Source of the DNA: Chloroflexota bacterium
GTDB lineage: Bacteria > Chloroflexota > Limnocylindria > Limnocylindrales > CSP1-4
Assembly (NCBI GenBank): GCA_005880805.1
Contig: VBFZ01000208.1
Coordinates: 1 to 5,877 of the forward strand
Direction of reading: 5' to 3'
Length of the DNA stretch: 5,877 nucleotides
Positions within the stretch are counted from its first letter, which is position 1. Every line of letters begins with the position of its first letter. The notes under the pieces were generated by a model that saw nothing but the letters and a program-made list of their open reading frames with translations, was not told where the DNA came from and did not search any database. The translations under genes and the position numbers were made by a program. This document shows positions 1 to 5,761 of the stretch, piece after piece.

Positions 1-27
1 GCGGATCGGGCCGCAGCGTCTGATTCC

Positions 28-1149
28 ATGCACGGCATGGCGAGCCGGAAGATCCGGTTGGGGATCGTCGGCTGCGGCGACGTGGCCCATCGACGGTATC
101 TGCCGACCTTCGAGCTCATCTCAAACCGGGTCGAGATCCGCGGCTGCTGCGATCCCCGTCCGGGAGCCGCCGAGCGTGCTGTCGAGCGCGTCCGCGCGTG
201 GTCGCCGGCCGCCCACGCGTACGCAGACCTGGACGCGATGCTCCGCGACGCGGAGCTGGACGCCGTGGTCAACATCACGCCGGCGCCGGCGCACGCGGCG
301 ACCAGTCAGGCGTGCCTCGAGGCCGGCCTGCACGTCTACTCCGAGAAGCCGATCGCCGCCACCCTTCCCGAAGCCGACCGGCTGATCGCGACCGCTCGCG
401 AGCGCGGCGTACTGTTCCTGTGCGCTCCCGGCGTGGCCGTGACGAAGCGCGTCCGCTGGCTCGCCGATATCACGTCATCGGGTCGGCTGGGGAAGCTCAC
501 GCTCGCGGTCGCGCATCACGCCGACACGGGCCCGGCCACGTGGCGCGAGTACACGGGCGACCCGACGGTCTTCTACGGCCCCGGCGTCGGACCGGTCTTC
601 GACCACGGCGTCTACCGGCTGCACACGATGACGACCTTGATGGGCCCCGTCCGCCGGGTGCAGGCGATGGGCTCGATCTCGAACGCGACGCGGGTCGTCC
701 GGGCCGGCCCGCTCGCGGGCCGGACGATCGCCGTCACCACGGCGGATCACGTCCTCATGAACCTGGAGTTCGTGAACGGTGGTCTCGGTCAGCTACTTGC
801 CAGCTTTGCCGCGCCAAGCACGCAGGCGCCGTGGCTGGAGCTCCACTACACGAACGGCACCATCAGCTTCGCCGGCGAGTCGAGCGACAAGGACGCGCCC
901 GCGAGCATCTACTTCGACGACGACAGCCCGCTGGGCCTCGAGGGTTGGGTGCATGGCCTGCTTCCGCCGCCTCCGGGCGACAAGCTGGGTGCCGTCGAGA
1001 GCGGCGCCGTGCATTTCGTCGCGTGCCTGCGGGGTGACGAGGGCCCGATCCTCACGGCCGAGCAGGCGCGGCATGTCCTCGACATCATCCTGAAGGCCTA
1101 CCTGTCGATCGAGGACGGCCTCTCGCACGAGACCGAGACGACGATCTGA
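28..1149 (+). CDS. Gfo/Idh/MocA family NAD(P)-dependent oxidoreductase
   Basis: A 373-residue cytosolic dehydrogenase, a normal length for the Gfo/Idh/MocA family, which oxidises or reduces sugars, inositols and related polyols with NAD(P). The N-terminus is a Rossmann strand with the dinucleotide-binding pattern G15-x-G17-x-x-A20 (GIVGCGDVA). The family EKP motif is at residues 106-108 (YSEKPIA); its lysine normally takes part in catalysis. The C-terminal substrate domain carries the D192-H193-G194 segment and H199 (FDHGVYRLHTMTTLMGPVRRVQA), matching the usual family region for substrate contacts. Substrate cannot be read from sequence. The start is uncertain: ATG 28 and ATG 37 are both possible, neither has a clear Shine-Dalgarno, and the frame stays open back to base 1, so the true start could lie outside the window. 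A TGA in another frame at 21-23 could end an upstream gene just before ATG 28. It converges on the minus-strand pair, with a 40-base gap. Confidence 0.93.
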   Translation: MHGMASRKIRLGIVGCGDVAHRRYLPTFELISNRVEIRGCCDPRPGAAERAVERVRAWSPAAHAYADLDAMLRDAELDAVVNITPAPAHAATSQACLEAGLHVYSEKPIAATLPEADRLIATARERGVLFLCAPGVAVTKRVRWLADITSSGRLGKLTLAVAHHADTGPATWREYTGDPTVFYGPGVGPVFDHGVYRLHTMTTLMGPVRRVQAMGSISNATRVVRAGPLAGRTIAVTTADHVLMNLEFVNGGLGQLLASFAAPSTQAPWLELHYTNGTISFAGESSDKDAPASIYFDDDSPLGLEGWVHGLLPPPPGDKLGAVESGAVHFVACLRGDEGPILTAEQARHVLDIILKAYLSIEDGLSHETETTI

Positions 1150-1189
1150 ACCTGAGGCGGCGCCACGGCCGACGGCCGATCGCTGCCCG

Positions 1190-1615
1190 TCAGCTCCCTT
1201 GGCCGGCCTCCACATCGTGTGCGCGCTGGTACTCGTCACGGAGGCGAGACACCGTCGCCGCGAGGCCGGCTGCTTCGGCCGAGCCCGGCTCGGCCTCGGC
1301 GAGCTGCCGCTCGGCGGCGCGCCATTCCTGGAGGATGTCTGCCAGGTCCCGGGGCGCCATGTCCTCGATCGGCTGATCGGGCAGGACATCGCTGCCGGCC
1401 CCGCGGAGCTCCACCGTGTGCGCGGCGAGGCGTTCCTGGATCGCGCTGGCCTGGAGAAGCTCCTGGGAGAGCTGCTTAACTTCGGCGGCGGCCTTGACGA
1501 ATGCCGGCGTACCAGGTGTCAGGCTGCGTTTCTGCTCCTCGAGCTTCTCCAGGCGGTCGAGCCCTTCCAGGAGCGAGTCCGAGGCGCCGCGAAGGCGTCC
1601 TTCGATGTCGGTCAC
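1190..1615 (-). CDS. Small helical coiled-coil protein of unknown function
   Basis: A 141-residue soluble protein that I do not recognise. It is almost entirely helix-forming and rich in Ala, Leu, Glu, Gln and Arg. Predicted helices lie at about residues 5-32, 36-70, 88-108 and 112-136, with a TPGTP turn near residue 33 and a proline/acid-rich linker (VLPDQPIEDM) near 77-86. Heptad-like Leu spacing in the first two helices suggests a helical hairpin or a coiled-coil oligomer. There is no signal peptide, membrane segment or cysteine, and no catalytic motif is visible. The GTG start is supported by a strong GGAGGG seven bases upstream. It lies 79 bases behind the TIM-barrel gene on the same strand, so the two are probably co-transcribed. 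That suggests a partner or scaffold role, but this is only a guess from position. Confidence 0.8.
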   Translation of the reverse strand: MTDIEGRLRGASDSLLEGLDRLEKLEEQKRSLTPGTPAFVKAAAEVKQLSQELLQASAIQERLAAHTVELRGAGSDVLPDQPIEDMAPRDLADILQEWRAAERQLAEAEPGSAEAAGLAATVSRLRDEYQRAHDVEAGQGS

Positions 1616-1622
1616 GAGGCGT

Positions 1623-1628
1623 CCCTCC
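1623..1628 (-). promoter_or_regulatory. Shine-Dalgarno site for the coiled-coil gene
   Basis: On the minus strand these bases read GGAGGG, seven bases before the GTG at 1615-1613. The match and spacing are close to ideal, and they fix this non-ATG start for the small gene. Confidence 0.75.
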
Positions 1629-1694
1629 GGTCCACGTCGCAGCAGGATGCCATGGATGCGCCACGGCCGCGATAGTGCCGTTCTGGCTCGCGTC

Positions 1695-2570
1695 TCACCT
1701 CCGGCGGTTGCCGAACGCCATCCGGCGCCACGTGTGCCGCCGTCCGCGCACCGCGATCGAGTATTCGTAAAGCAGGTCCGGGTCGCCCGACCGGCTCAAT
1801 CCAGCATCGCCGATGTGGTGCGCATCGACGCCGATTTCCTTCGCGAGCAGCGCGAGCGTTGGCGCGATGTCCGGTCGAGACCCCTCCTGGCTCGTCCCGA
1901 TCGTGCCCATCACGATCGCGCCGGCGTCGTGGGCAGCGGCACAGGTCTCAGCGGCGATCTCGCGGGTAACGCCCGGCACGGTTCCGGGGAGTGGCAAAAG
2001 CACGCCGTCCGCGCCTGCCTCGATCAGGCGCAGGATCGCCTCCGGGCCGATCCGCTCGGAACGGCCGGCCTGGTGCATCTTGCCCGCCCAGAGCGCGACG
2101 TCCGTGCCAAGGGCGTCGCGCAGCGTGGCCGTCGCCCGCCGAAGATCCTCATAGCCGGTGCCCATGCTGGGGTTCGCCGTAAGGCACAGCATCGCTGCGC
2201 CGTCGTCCAGCACGCGCTTCGCCGCTTCGGCGGTCGCGCGTCTCGGCGGCGGTGCGTCGCCCGGCTCGAGGTTCACGCCAACGGGCCGGCCGATCGCTCG
2301 CGCCAGCGCCCTGAGGTCCGCGACGGGACCGAGCTCGGGAAACGACCAGCCTTGGTCGGAGAGCACGCCCTCCACGAAGTTGAGGATCACGAGGTCGGCG
2401 CCGAGCGCCGCGAGCACCTCCATGTTGTGGACGCCATCCGCGAGGCCGGGCGCGCCGGCAATGACCTCGGCGACGATCGTGCGGCCCTCGGCTTCGGCGA
2501 CGGCCGCCGTGAGCTCCCGGCCATGAAGCGCCGCAAGGGCGTCGCGGTCGAGGTCCAGGATTCGGGTCAT
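1695..2570 (-). CDS. TIM-barrel protein, DUF7916 / PEP phosphonomutase-like family
   Basis: A 291-residue cytosolic protein with all eight barrel strands visible in order, ending near residues 31-39, 58-64, 96-103, 125-134, 157-169, 187-200, 218-230 and 248-257. Conserved strand-end motifs are NLEPGD (100-105), LTANPSMG (130-137), WAGKMHQAG (161-169), LPGTVPG (194-200), GTSQEGS (225-231) and HHIGDAG (251-257). The C-terminal signature is SIAVRGRRHTWRRMA (271-285). From memory, this set matches a family annotated as DUF7916 or 'PEP phosphonomutase', and sometimes mislabelled 'haloacid dehalogenase-like'; it is often seen beside sugar PTS genes in Firmicutes. It has no HAD DxD motif. The reaction is unknown; the conserved Asp, Glu, His and Lys residues at strand ends suggest a real enzyme, perhaps acting on a phosphorylated or carboxylated small molecule. 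The ATG start fits the family N-terminus (MTRILDLDRDAL). It is the first gene of a likely two-gene unit with the coiled-coil protein. Confidence 0.9.
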   Translation of the reverse strand: MTRILDLDRDALAALHGRELTAAVAEAEGRTIVAEVIAGAPGLADGVHNMEVLAALGADLVILNFVEGVLSDQGWSFPELGPVADLRALARAIGRPVGVNLEPGDAPPPRRATAEAAKRVLDDGAAMLCLTANPSMGTGYEDLRRATATLRDALGTDVALWAGKMHQAGRSERIGPEAILRLIEAGADGVLLPLPGTVPGVTREIAAETCAAAHDAGAIVMGTIGTSQEGSRPDIAPTLALLAKEIGVDAHHIGDAGLSRSGDPDLLYEYSIAVRGRRHTWRRMAFGNRRR

Positions 2571-2573
2571 GTG

Positions 2574-2579
2574 CCTCCC
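2574..2579 (-). promoter_or_regulatory. Shine-Dalgarno-like site with short spacing
   Basis: The minus strand reads GGGAGG here, but only three bases separate it from the ATG at 2570-2568, which is tighter than usual. No better start lies downstream, and the family N-terminus begins at this ATG, so the start is kept. Confidence 0.5.
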
Positions 2580-2718
2580 AGCTTGCCGTGGTACCGCCGC
2601 AGCCCCGTGACGATCGTGGGGGCTCGCGCGGGGACAGACCGGCCATTTCGCTCACGCCCGGCGCCAAGCACCATTCGGGGCCGCAGTCCAGCCAGCCTGC
2701 CGACCGTCACGGCCCCCC

Positions 2719-2722
2719 GGAG
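2719..2722 (+). promoter_or_regulatory. Shine-Dalgarno site choosing the GTG start at 2729
   Basis: GGAG lies six bases before the GTG at 2729. This start places a classic signal peptide at the very N-terminus, whereas the upstream ATG at 2588 would bury it. It is therefore the preferred start. Confidence 0.65.
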
Positions 2723-2728
2723 ATCCTC

Positions 2729-3937
2729 GTGGTCCGTCTCGCGCGTTGCCTCGTGGTCGCCGCCTTCCTTGTCGCCGCGTTCGCGGTGCCGGCCGGCGCG
2801 CTCGCGGTCGACACGACCTTCCATCCCAAGGTCGTGATCATCGTTGGACCGGTCGGCGAGTACAACAGCTACTACAAGAACGACGCGAATGAGATCGCCG
2901 CGGAGGCCCTCCGCTACACGCCGAACGTCGTCAAGGTCTACACGCCGCGAGCCACCTGGGCGCGGGTGAAAGCCGCAGCGCAGGGCGCCAACATCCTCGT
3001 CTACCTCGGGCACGGCAATGGCTGGCCATCGATCTACGCTCCATGGCAGCCCTACACAAAGGACGGCTTCGGGCTCGATCCCGACGCGGGGGCCGACGGC
3101 GACACGCACGTCTACTACGGCGAGTACCACGTCGCCCGCGACATCCGCCTCGCGCCGAACTCGGTCGTGCTCCTCTACCACCTGTGCTACGCGGCCGGCA
3201 GCACGTCGCCGGGCATGGCCGAGGGAACGTTCACGCAGGCGAAGCAACGCGTCGACAACTTCGGGGCCGGTTTCCTGGCCGCCGGCGCGCGTGCCGTCCT
3301 GGCCGACAGCTTCCCGTCCCAGCCGGTGGTCAACTACATCCGCCAGATCTTCACCACGAACCGCAGTGTCTGGTCGATGTTCAAGGCCGACCCGACCTAC
3401 CACGGCCACATCCGCGGCCCGTACCCGTCGGTCAGGACTCCCGGCCTCCGCTACGCGCTGGACCCCACCTACTCGACCCCGCGGGGGTTCTATCGCTCCA
3501 TCGTCGGCGACCTGTCGCTGACCTCGACAAGCATCCGTTCATCGCGGTCCCGGGAGCGGCAACCGTCAGCGATCCAACAGGCGCAGGCCTCTTCGACACG
3601 GCCGCCGAGGCCGCCGACCCGAACGCAACACCAGGGAGCACGCTGCCCGTCGGCACCGGCGTCCGGCTCACGGCCGCCGAGGACCCCATGGCGGACGGCA
3701 CCCGGATCTTCGCGGCGACGACCCTCGACAAGACCGCGTCGGGCTTCCTTCGTGCGTCCTCGCTCGCGCCTGCCGATAGCGGCGCACCGCGGATCTGGTC
3801 CCTTGATCGCGTTTCACTGTTCAGCCCGAACGGCGACGGCCTGGCAGACGAATTCAGCCTCGGCGTCCGCTTCAGCGAGCCGCTCGACGCATCGCTGCGG
3901 ATCGCCCGGCCCGACGGCTCACTGGTCGAAGGGCTGA
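2729..3937 (+). CDS. Secreted caspase-fold (clan CD-like) domain protein, N-terminal part of a frameshifted gene
   Basis: This is the front part of a split gene. The frame is open to a stop at 3935-3937, but plausible protein ends near base 3523 (residue 265); the rest is an Arg/Ser/Pro-rich out-of-frame tail. Residues 1-26 form a signal peptide: Arg3 and Arg6, a hydrophobic core, and cleavage after ALA (24-26). The mature domain begins with a strand (KVVIIVGPVG). It then has ANILVYLGHGNG with His95, SVVLLYHLCYAAGS with Cys153, and GFLAAGARAVLADSFP (181-196). In clan CD peptidases (gingipain C25, CHAT, caspases) the catalytic His follows a strand as GHG, the Cys ends the next core strand, and CHAT proteins carry a very similar FLAAGARxV segment. 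I infer an extracellular cysteine peptidase-like domain with a His95/Cys153 dyad. An inactive relative is possible. The remaining domains continue in another frame from about 3523. Confidence 0.75.
   Translation: MVRLARCLVVAAFLVAAFAVPAGALAVDTTFHPKVVIIVGPVGEYNSYYKNDANEIAAEALRYTPNVVKVYTPRATWARVKAAAQGANILVYLGHGNGWPSIYAPWQPYTKDGFGLDPDAGADGDTHVYYGEYHVARDIRLAPNSVVLLYHLCYAAGSTSPGMAEGTFTQAKQRVDNFGAGFLAAGARAVLADSFPSQPVVNYIRQIFTTNRSVWSMFKADPTYHGHIRGPYPSVRTPGLRYALDPTYSTPRGFYRSIVGDLSLTSTSIRSSRSRERQPSAIQQAQASSTRPPRPPTRTQHQGARCPSAPASGSRPPRTPWRTAPGSSRRRPSTRPRRASFVRPRSRLPIAAHRGSGPLIAFHCSARTATAWQTNSASASASASRSTHRCGSPGPTAHWSKG
3512..3526 (+). other. Apparent frameshift joining the two halves of the secreted protein gene
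   Basis: Up to about base 3523 the sensible protein is in the frame of 2729 (FYRSIVGDLSLT). From about 3523 it is in the frame of 5529 (LDKHPFIAVPG). Outside this interval each alternative frame turns into Arg/Pro/Ser-rich nonsense, so the shift is confined to a few codons. The change equals one missing base (-1). I see no X_XXY_YYZ slippery heptamer in the interval, which argues against programmed frameshifting. A sequencing or assembly deletion, or a genuine inactivating mutation, is more likely. A run of five G at 3483-3487 is the nearest homopolymer, but it lies slightly before the inferred shift. Confidence 0.75.
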
Positions 3938-5529
3938 GGCTGTCGGGCGACGTCCTGCGCTTCGATTGGGACTTCACCGTCGACGGCGTGCGAATCCCGG
4001 ACGGCGACTACACGTGGCGGCTGACGGCGGCCGACTTCTGGGGCAACGGCTCCGTGTCTTCCACGGGTACGTTCAGGCTGGACGCCACCAGGCCGCGGAC
4101 GACGGCGACGATCAGCGGCACGGCCGGGGACAACGGCTGGCTCCGGTCCGCCGCGACGATCACGCTGCGCGCGTCCGATAACCTGAGCGGAGTGGCCACG
4201 ACGACGGCCGGCCTCGACGGCGCCACGCGCACGACGTACATCGGCGCACGGACCGTCACGACCCAGGGACGTCATACCCTCGCCTACGGGTCGACCGACG
4301 TCGCCGGAAACCGCGAGTCGCGTACCGCATCCTTCGCGATCGACACGGTCGGCCCGCGGATCACCAGCACCGTGACTGGCACGCCGGGTGACGTCCCCGG
4401 CTGGTATCGAACCCCGATCTCGGTGGCGGTCTCGTCGACGGATCCCACCTCGGGTCTGGCCATCCTGACGTCTTCGCTCGACGGTGCGCCGGCTGCAGGA
4501 GTGGCCGGGCCGCTGGAAATTGCGACCGATGGTTCGCACGACCTGGTGCTCAGGGCACGCGACGTCGCCGGAAACGTGACGACCCAGGTTCGCCAGTTCG
4601 TGGTGGACACCGTCGCCCCGGTCGTCACCTTCCCGGACGCCGATCCAACGATCGTGCCGGTCTTCAGCCCGAACGGCGATGGATCGGCGGACACGTTGGC
4701 GCTCCCCTTCGAGCTGTCCGAGTCCGCCAAGCTCACGGTCGTCGTGCGGAACGCGACGGGGACGGCCGTGCGGACCGCCTCCCTGGCGGCCGGCAGTGGC
4801 CCGGGCGCGTTCACCTGGGATGGGCGATCGACCAGCGGATCTGTCGTGCCGGACGGCCGCTACTTCGTCGAGCTGTCGGCCCGCGATGCGGCCGGGAACG
4901 TGGGTGTACTCGCCACCACGCAGGTCGACGTCTATGCTGCGCTCGGCTTCGTGTCCCGGACGCCCGTCGCCTTCTACCCGCAGGACCGGGACTCGCTCAG
5001 CACCCGATCGACGCTCTCGTTCCGGCTGCTGCGGCCGGCGAACGTGACACTGCAGCTCGTCGATGGGGCCGGCCAGGTCGTGCGATCGCGGTACGCGGGA
5101 AGCCGGCTCGCGGCGGGCACGTACACCTGGGCGTGGAACGGAACGCGTGCCGACGGCACGTCCGTTCCCTCGGGGACCTACCGGTTCGTGGTTTCAGCCA
5201 CTGACGGCACGCGCACGGTGTCGCGCACGATGAGCGTCTTCGCCGGCGCCTTCCGGATCACGACCAGCACACCGGCAGCGACGCGCGGCGGATCATTCAC
5301 CGTCACCGCGATCTCGACCGAGCCACTCTCGACGACGCCGCGCCTGATCGTGAGCCAGCCTGGGCTCGCAGCCTGGACGGTCAACATGGCCAGGGTCTCA
5401 TCTTCGACGTGGCGGGTGACGATCCGGCCGAAAGCCGGCGGAACGGCCGGCACCCTCTGGCTCACGGTCACAGCACGCGACCGGTACGGCCACGTGAACT
5501 CAACGCGGGTGGGCGTGAGCCTGGCCTGA
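3523..5529 (+). CDS. FlgD/FSPNGDG and Ig-like multidomain region, C-terminal part of the frameshifted secreted protein
   Basis: This is the back part of the split gene, 668 codons plus a TGA stop; with the front part it makes about 933 residues. There is no start codon at the junction (first good in-frame ATG is 3688), so it is read as a continuation. Domains in repaired numbering: an SH3-like segment at about 270-350 (GLFDTAAEA, LPVGTGVRLTA, GFLRASSLAP); a FlgD-type Ig-like domain opened by FSPNGDG (365-371); two tandem Ig-like repeats at 452-538 and 539-626, each with DVAGN near its end; a second FSPNGDG domain (646-652 onward, ending DGRYFVELSARDAAGN); a degenerate third copy from FYPQDRDS (749), ending GTYRFVVSATDG; and a beta-rich terminal domain at 842-933. 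FlgD-type domains are common extracellular spacers or binding modules. No LPXTG signal or membrane anchor is seen, so the protein is probably released or held by these modules. Confidence 0.85.
   Translation, partial: LDKHPFIAVPGAATVSDPTGAGLFDTAAEAADPNATPGSTLPVGTGVRLTAAEDPMADGTRIFAATTLDKTASGFLRASSLAPADSGAPRIWSLDRVSLFSPNGDGLADEFSLGVRFSEPLDASLRIARPDGSLVEGLRLSGDVLRFDWDFTVDGVRIPDGDYTWRLTAADFWGNGSVSSTGTFRLDATRPRTTATISGTAGDNGWLRSAATITLRASDNLSGVATTTAGLDGATRTTYIGARTVTTQGRHTLAYGSTDVAGNRESRTASFAIDTVGPRITSTVTGTPGDVPGWYRTPISVAVSSTDPTSGLAILTSSLDGAPAAGVAGPLEIATDGSHDLVLRARDVAGNVTTQVRQFVVDTVAPVVTFPDADPTIVPVFSPNGDGSADTLALPFELSESAKLTVVVRNATGTAVRTASLAAGSGPGAFTWDGRSTSGSVVPDGRYFVELSARDAAGNVGVLATTQVDVYAALGFVSRTPVAFYPQDRDSLSTRSTLSFRLLRPANVTLQLVDGAGQVVRSRYAGSRLAAGTYTWAWNGTRADGTSVPSGTYRFVVSATDGTRTVSRTMSVFAGAFRITTSTPAATRGGSFTVTAISTEPLSTTPRLIVSQPGLAAWTVNMARVSSSTWRVTIRPKAGGTAGTLWLTVTARDRYGHVNSTRVGVSLA
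4081..4605 (+). repeat. Tandem Ig-like coding repeat, two copies of 87-88 codons
   Basis: Copy one covers 4081-4341 and copy two 4342-4605. The proteins align from DATRPRTTATISGT against DTVGPRITSTVTGT, through SxLDG/GLDG, to DVAGN. At DNA level a 16-base identity (cgacgtcgccggaaac) occurs at 4296-4311 and 4560-4575, exactly 264 bases (88 codons) apart. This indicates descent from an internal duplication. Confidence 0.7.
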
Positions 5530-5561
5530 CCTCTCCGCGCGGGAACTTCGAAACCGTTTCA

Positions 5562-5599
5562 GCGCGCATGCATGGTGCGCGTGCGCACCACCGGCGCGC
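5562..5599 (+). terminator. Strong stem-loop after the secreted-protein gene (terminator candidate)
   Basis: Thirty-two bases after the TGA, TGGTGCGC (5573-5580) and GCGCACCA (5583-5590) form a perfect eight-base inverted repeat around GT. It is flanked by an outer GCGCGC (5562-5567) / GCGCGC (5594-5599) pairing. A smaller palindrome, GAAAC-C-GTTTC (5550-5560), lies just before it. No T-run follows on either strand, so it is not a textbook intrinsic terminator. Its position suggests transcript ending or 3' end protection; an operator is also possible. Confidence 0.4.
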
Positions 5600-5624
5600 G
5601 GTCATGGCCCGAAGTGGCCAGCCA

Positions 5625-5665
5625 AGTCCCATTCCGACGGGACTGTCCCGGGCCTACGGTCCCGG
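5625..5665. promoter_or_regulatory. Cluster of GGGAC/GTCCC inverted repeats
   Basis: Four related half-sites sit within 41 bases: AGTCCC (5625-5630), GGGACT (5639-5644), GTCCC (5645-5649, forming GGGAC-T-GTCCC) and GGTCCC (5658-5663), the last paired with GGGCCT (5650-5655). GGGCCTACGGTCCC matches the core of the mycobacterial DosR box (GGGACT-WWA-GTCCC) at 11 of 14 positions by my count. Either response-regulator binding sites or a structured RNA (stem CCGGG / CCCGG, 5648-5652 with 5661-5665) would explain the symmetry. The function is inferred. Confidence 0.3.
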
Positions 5666-5717
5666 CGATACGTGGCCCGGTGGGCCTGCCGGCCGGATGG
5701 GCATGTTTCGTGGGCAT

Positions 5718-5761
5718 CGGGAGGGGGAACCGGCGACGGGCACCGTCGGTTCCGCCTCCCG
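5718..5761. other. Long imperfect hairpin, possible structured RNA or leader element
   Basis: GGGAGG (5719-5724) pairs with CCTCCC (5755-5760), GGAACCG (5726-5732) with CGGTTCC (5747-5753), and ACGG (5736-5739) with CCGT (5743-5746). There is one G/G mismatch and a three-base bulge, and C5718-G5761 closes the base. That gives about 18 base pairs in 44 bases. No T-run follows on either strand, which argues against a terminator. It may belong to the leader of a gene beyond the right edge. Confidence 0.4.

Larger units (their letters stand above)
2571..2728. promoter_or_regulatory. Divergent intergenic region with an inverted repeat
   Basis: These 158 bases separate the minus-strand TIM-barrel gene from the plus-strand secreted-protein gene, so promoters in both directions should lie here. 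I see no convincing -35/-10 pair on either strand. The one symmetrical element is AGCCCC (2601-2606) facing GGGGCT (2619-2624), with the eight-base palindrome ACGATCGT at 2610-2617 between them. It could be an operator 30-50 bases upstream of the TIM-barrel start, but GC-rich DNA produces such symmetry often. An in-frame ATG at 2588 is open into the plus-strand gene, but it would add 47 low-complexity residues in front of the signal peptide. Confidence 0.4.

Noticed and set aside
1166..1178. A CGGCC-GAC-GGCCG stem-loop in the 40-base gap between the convergent genes, considered as a shared terminator.
   Set aside because: The stem has only five base pairs and no T-run on either strand, which is expected by chance at this GC content.
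1416..2837. A 473-codon plus-strand open frame across the coiled-coil and TIM-barrel genes.
   Set aside because: It is antisense to a complete TIM-barrel protein with recognisable motifs, is very rich in Arg, Ser and Pro, and has no recognisable domain.
2567..3409. A 280-codon minus-strand open frame over the start of the secreted-protein gene.
   Set aside because: It is Arg/Val/Asp-rich, is antisense to the signal peptide and peptidase-like domain, and is a typical mirror frame of a GC-rich gene.
3043..3510. The frame of the C-terminal half stays open upstream to an ATG at 3043.
   Set aside because: Its residues before about 3514 are Arg/Pro/His-rich and lie under the well-supported peptidase-like domain, so this part is an out-of-frame shadow in GC-rich DNA.
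3500..3530. Programmed -1 ribosomal frameshifting as the explanation for the split gene.
   Set aside because: No slippery heptamer is present in the interval where the frame must change.
3919..4814. Minus-strand open frames (4539-3919 and 4814-4284) opposite the Ig-like repeats.
   Set aside because: They mirror the periodic coding strand and show no domain, signal peptide or ribosome site.
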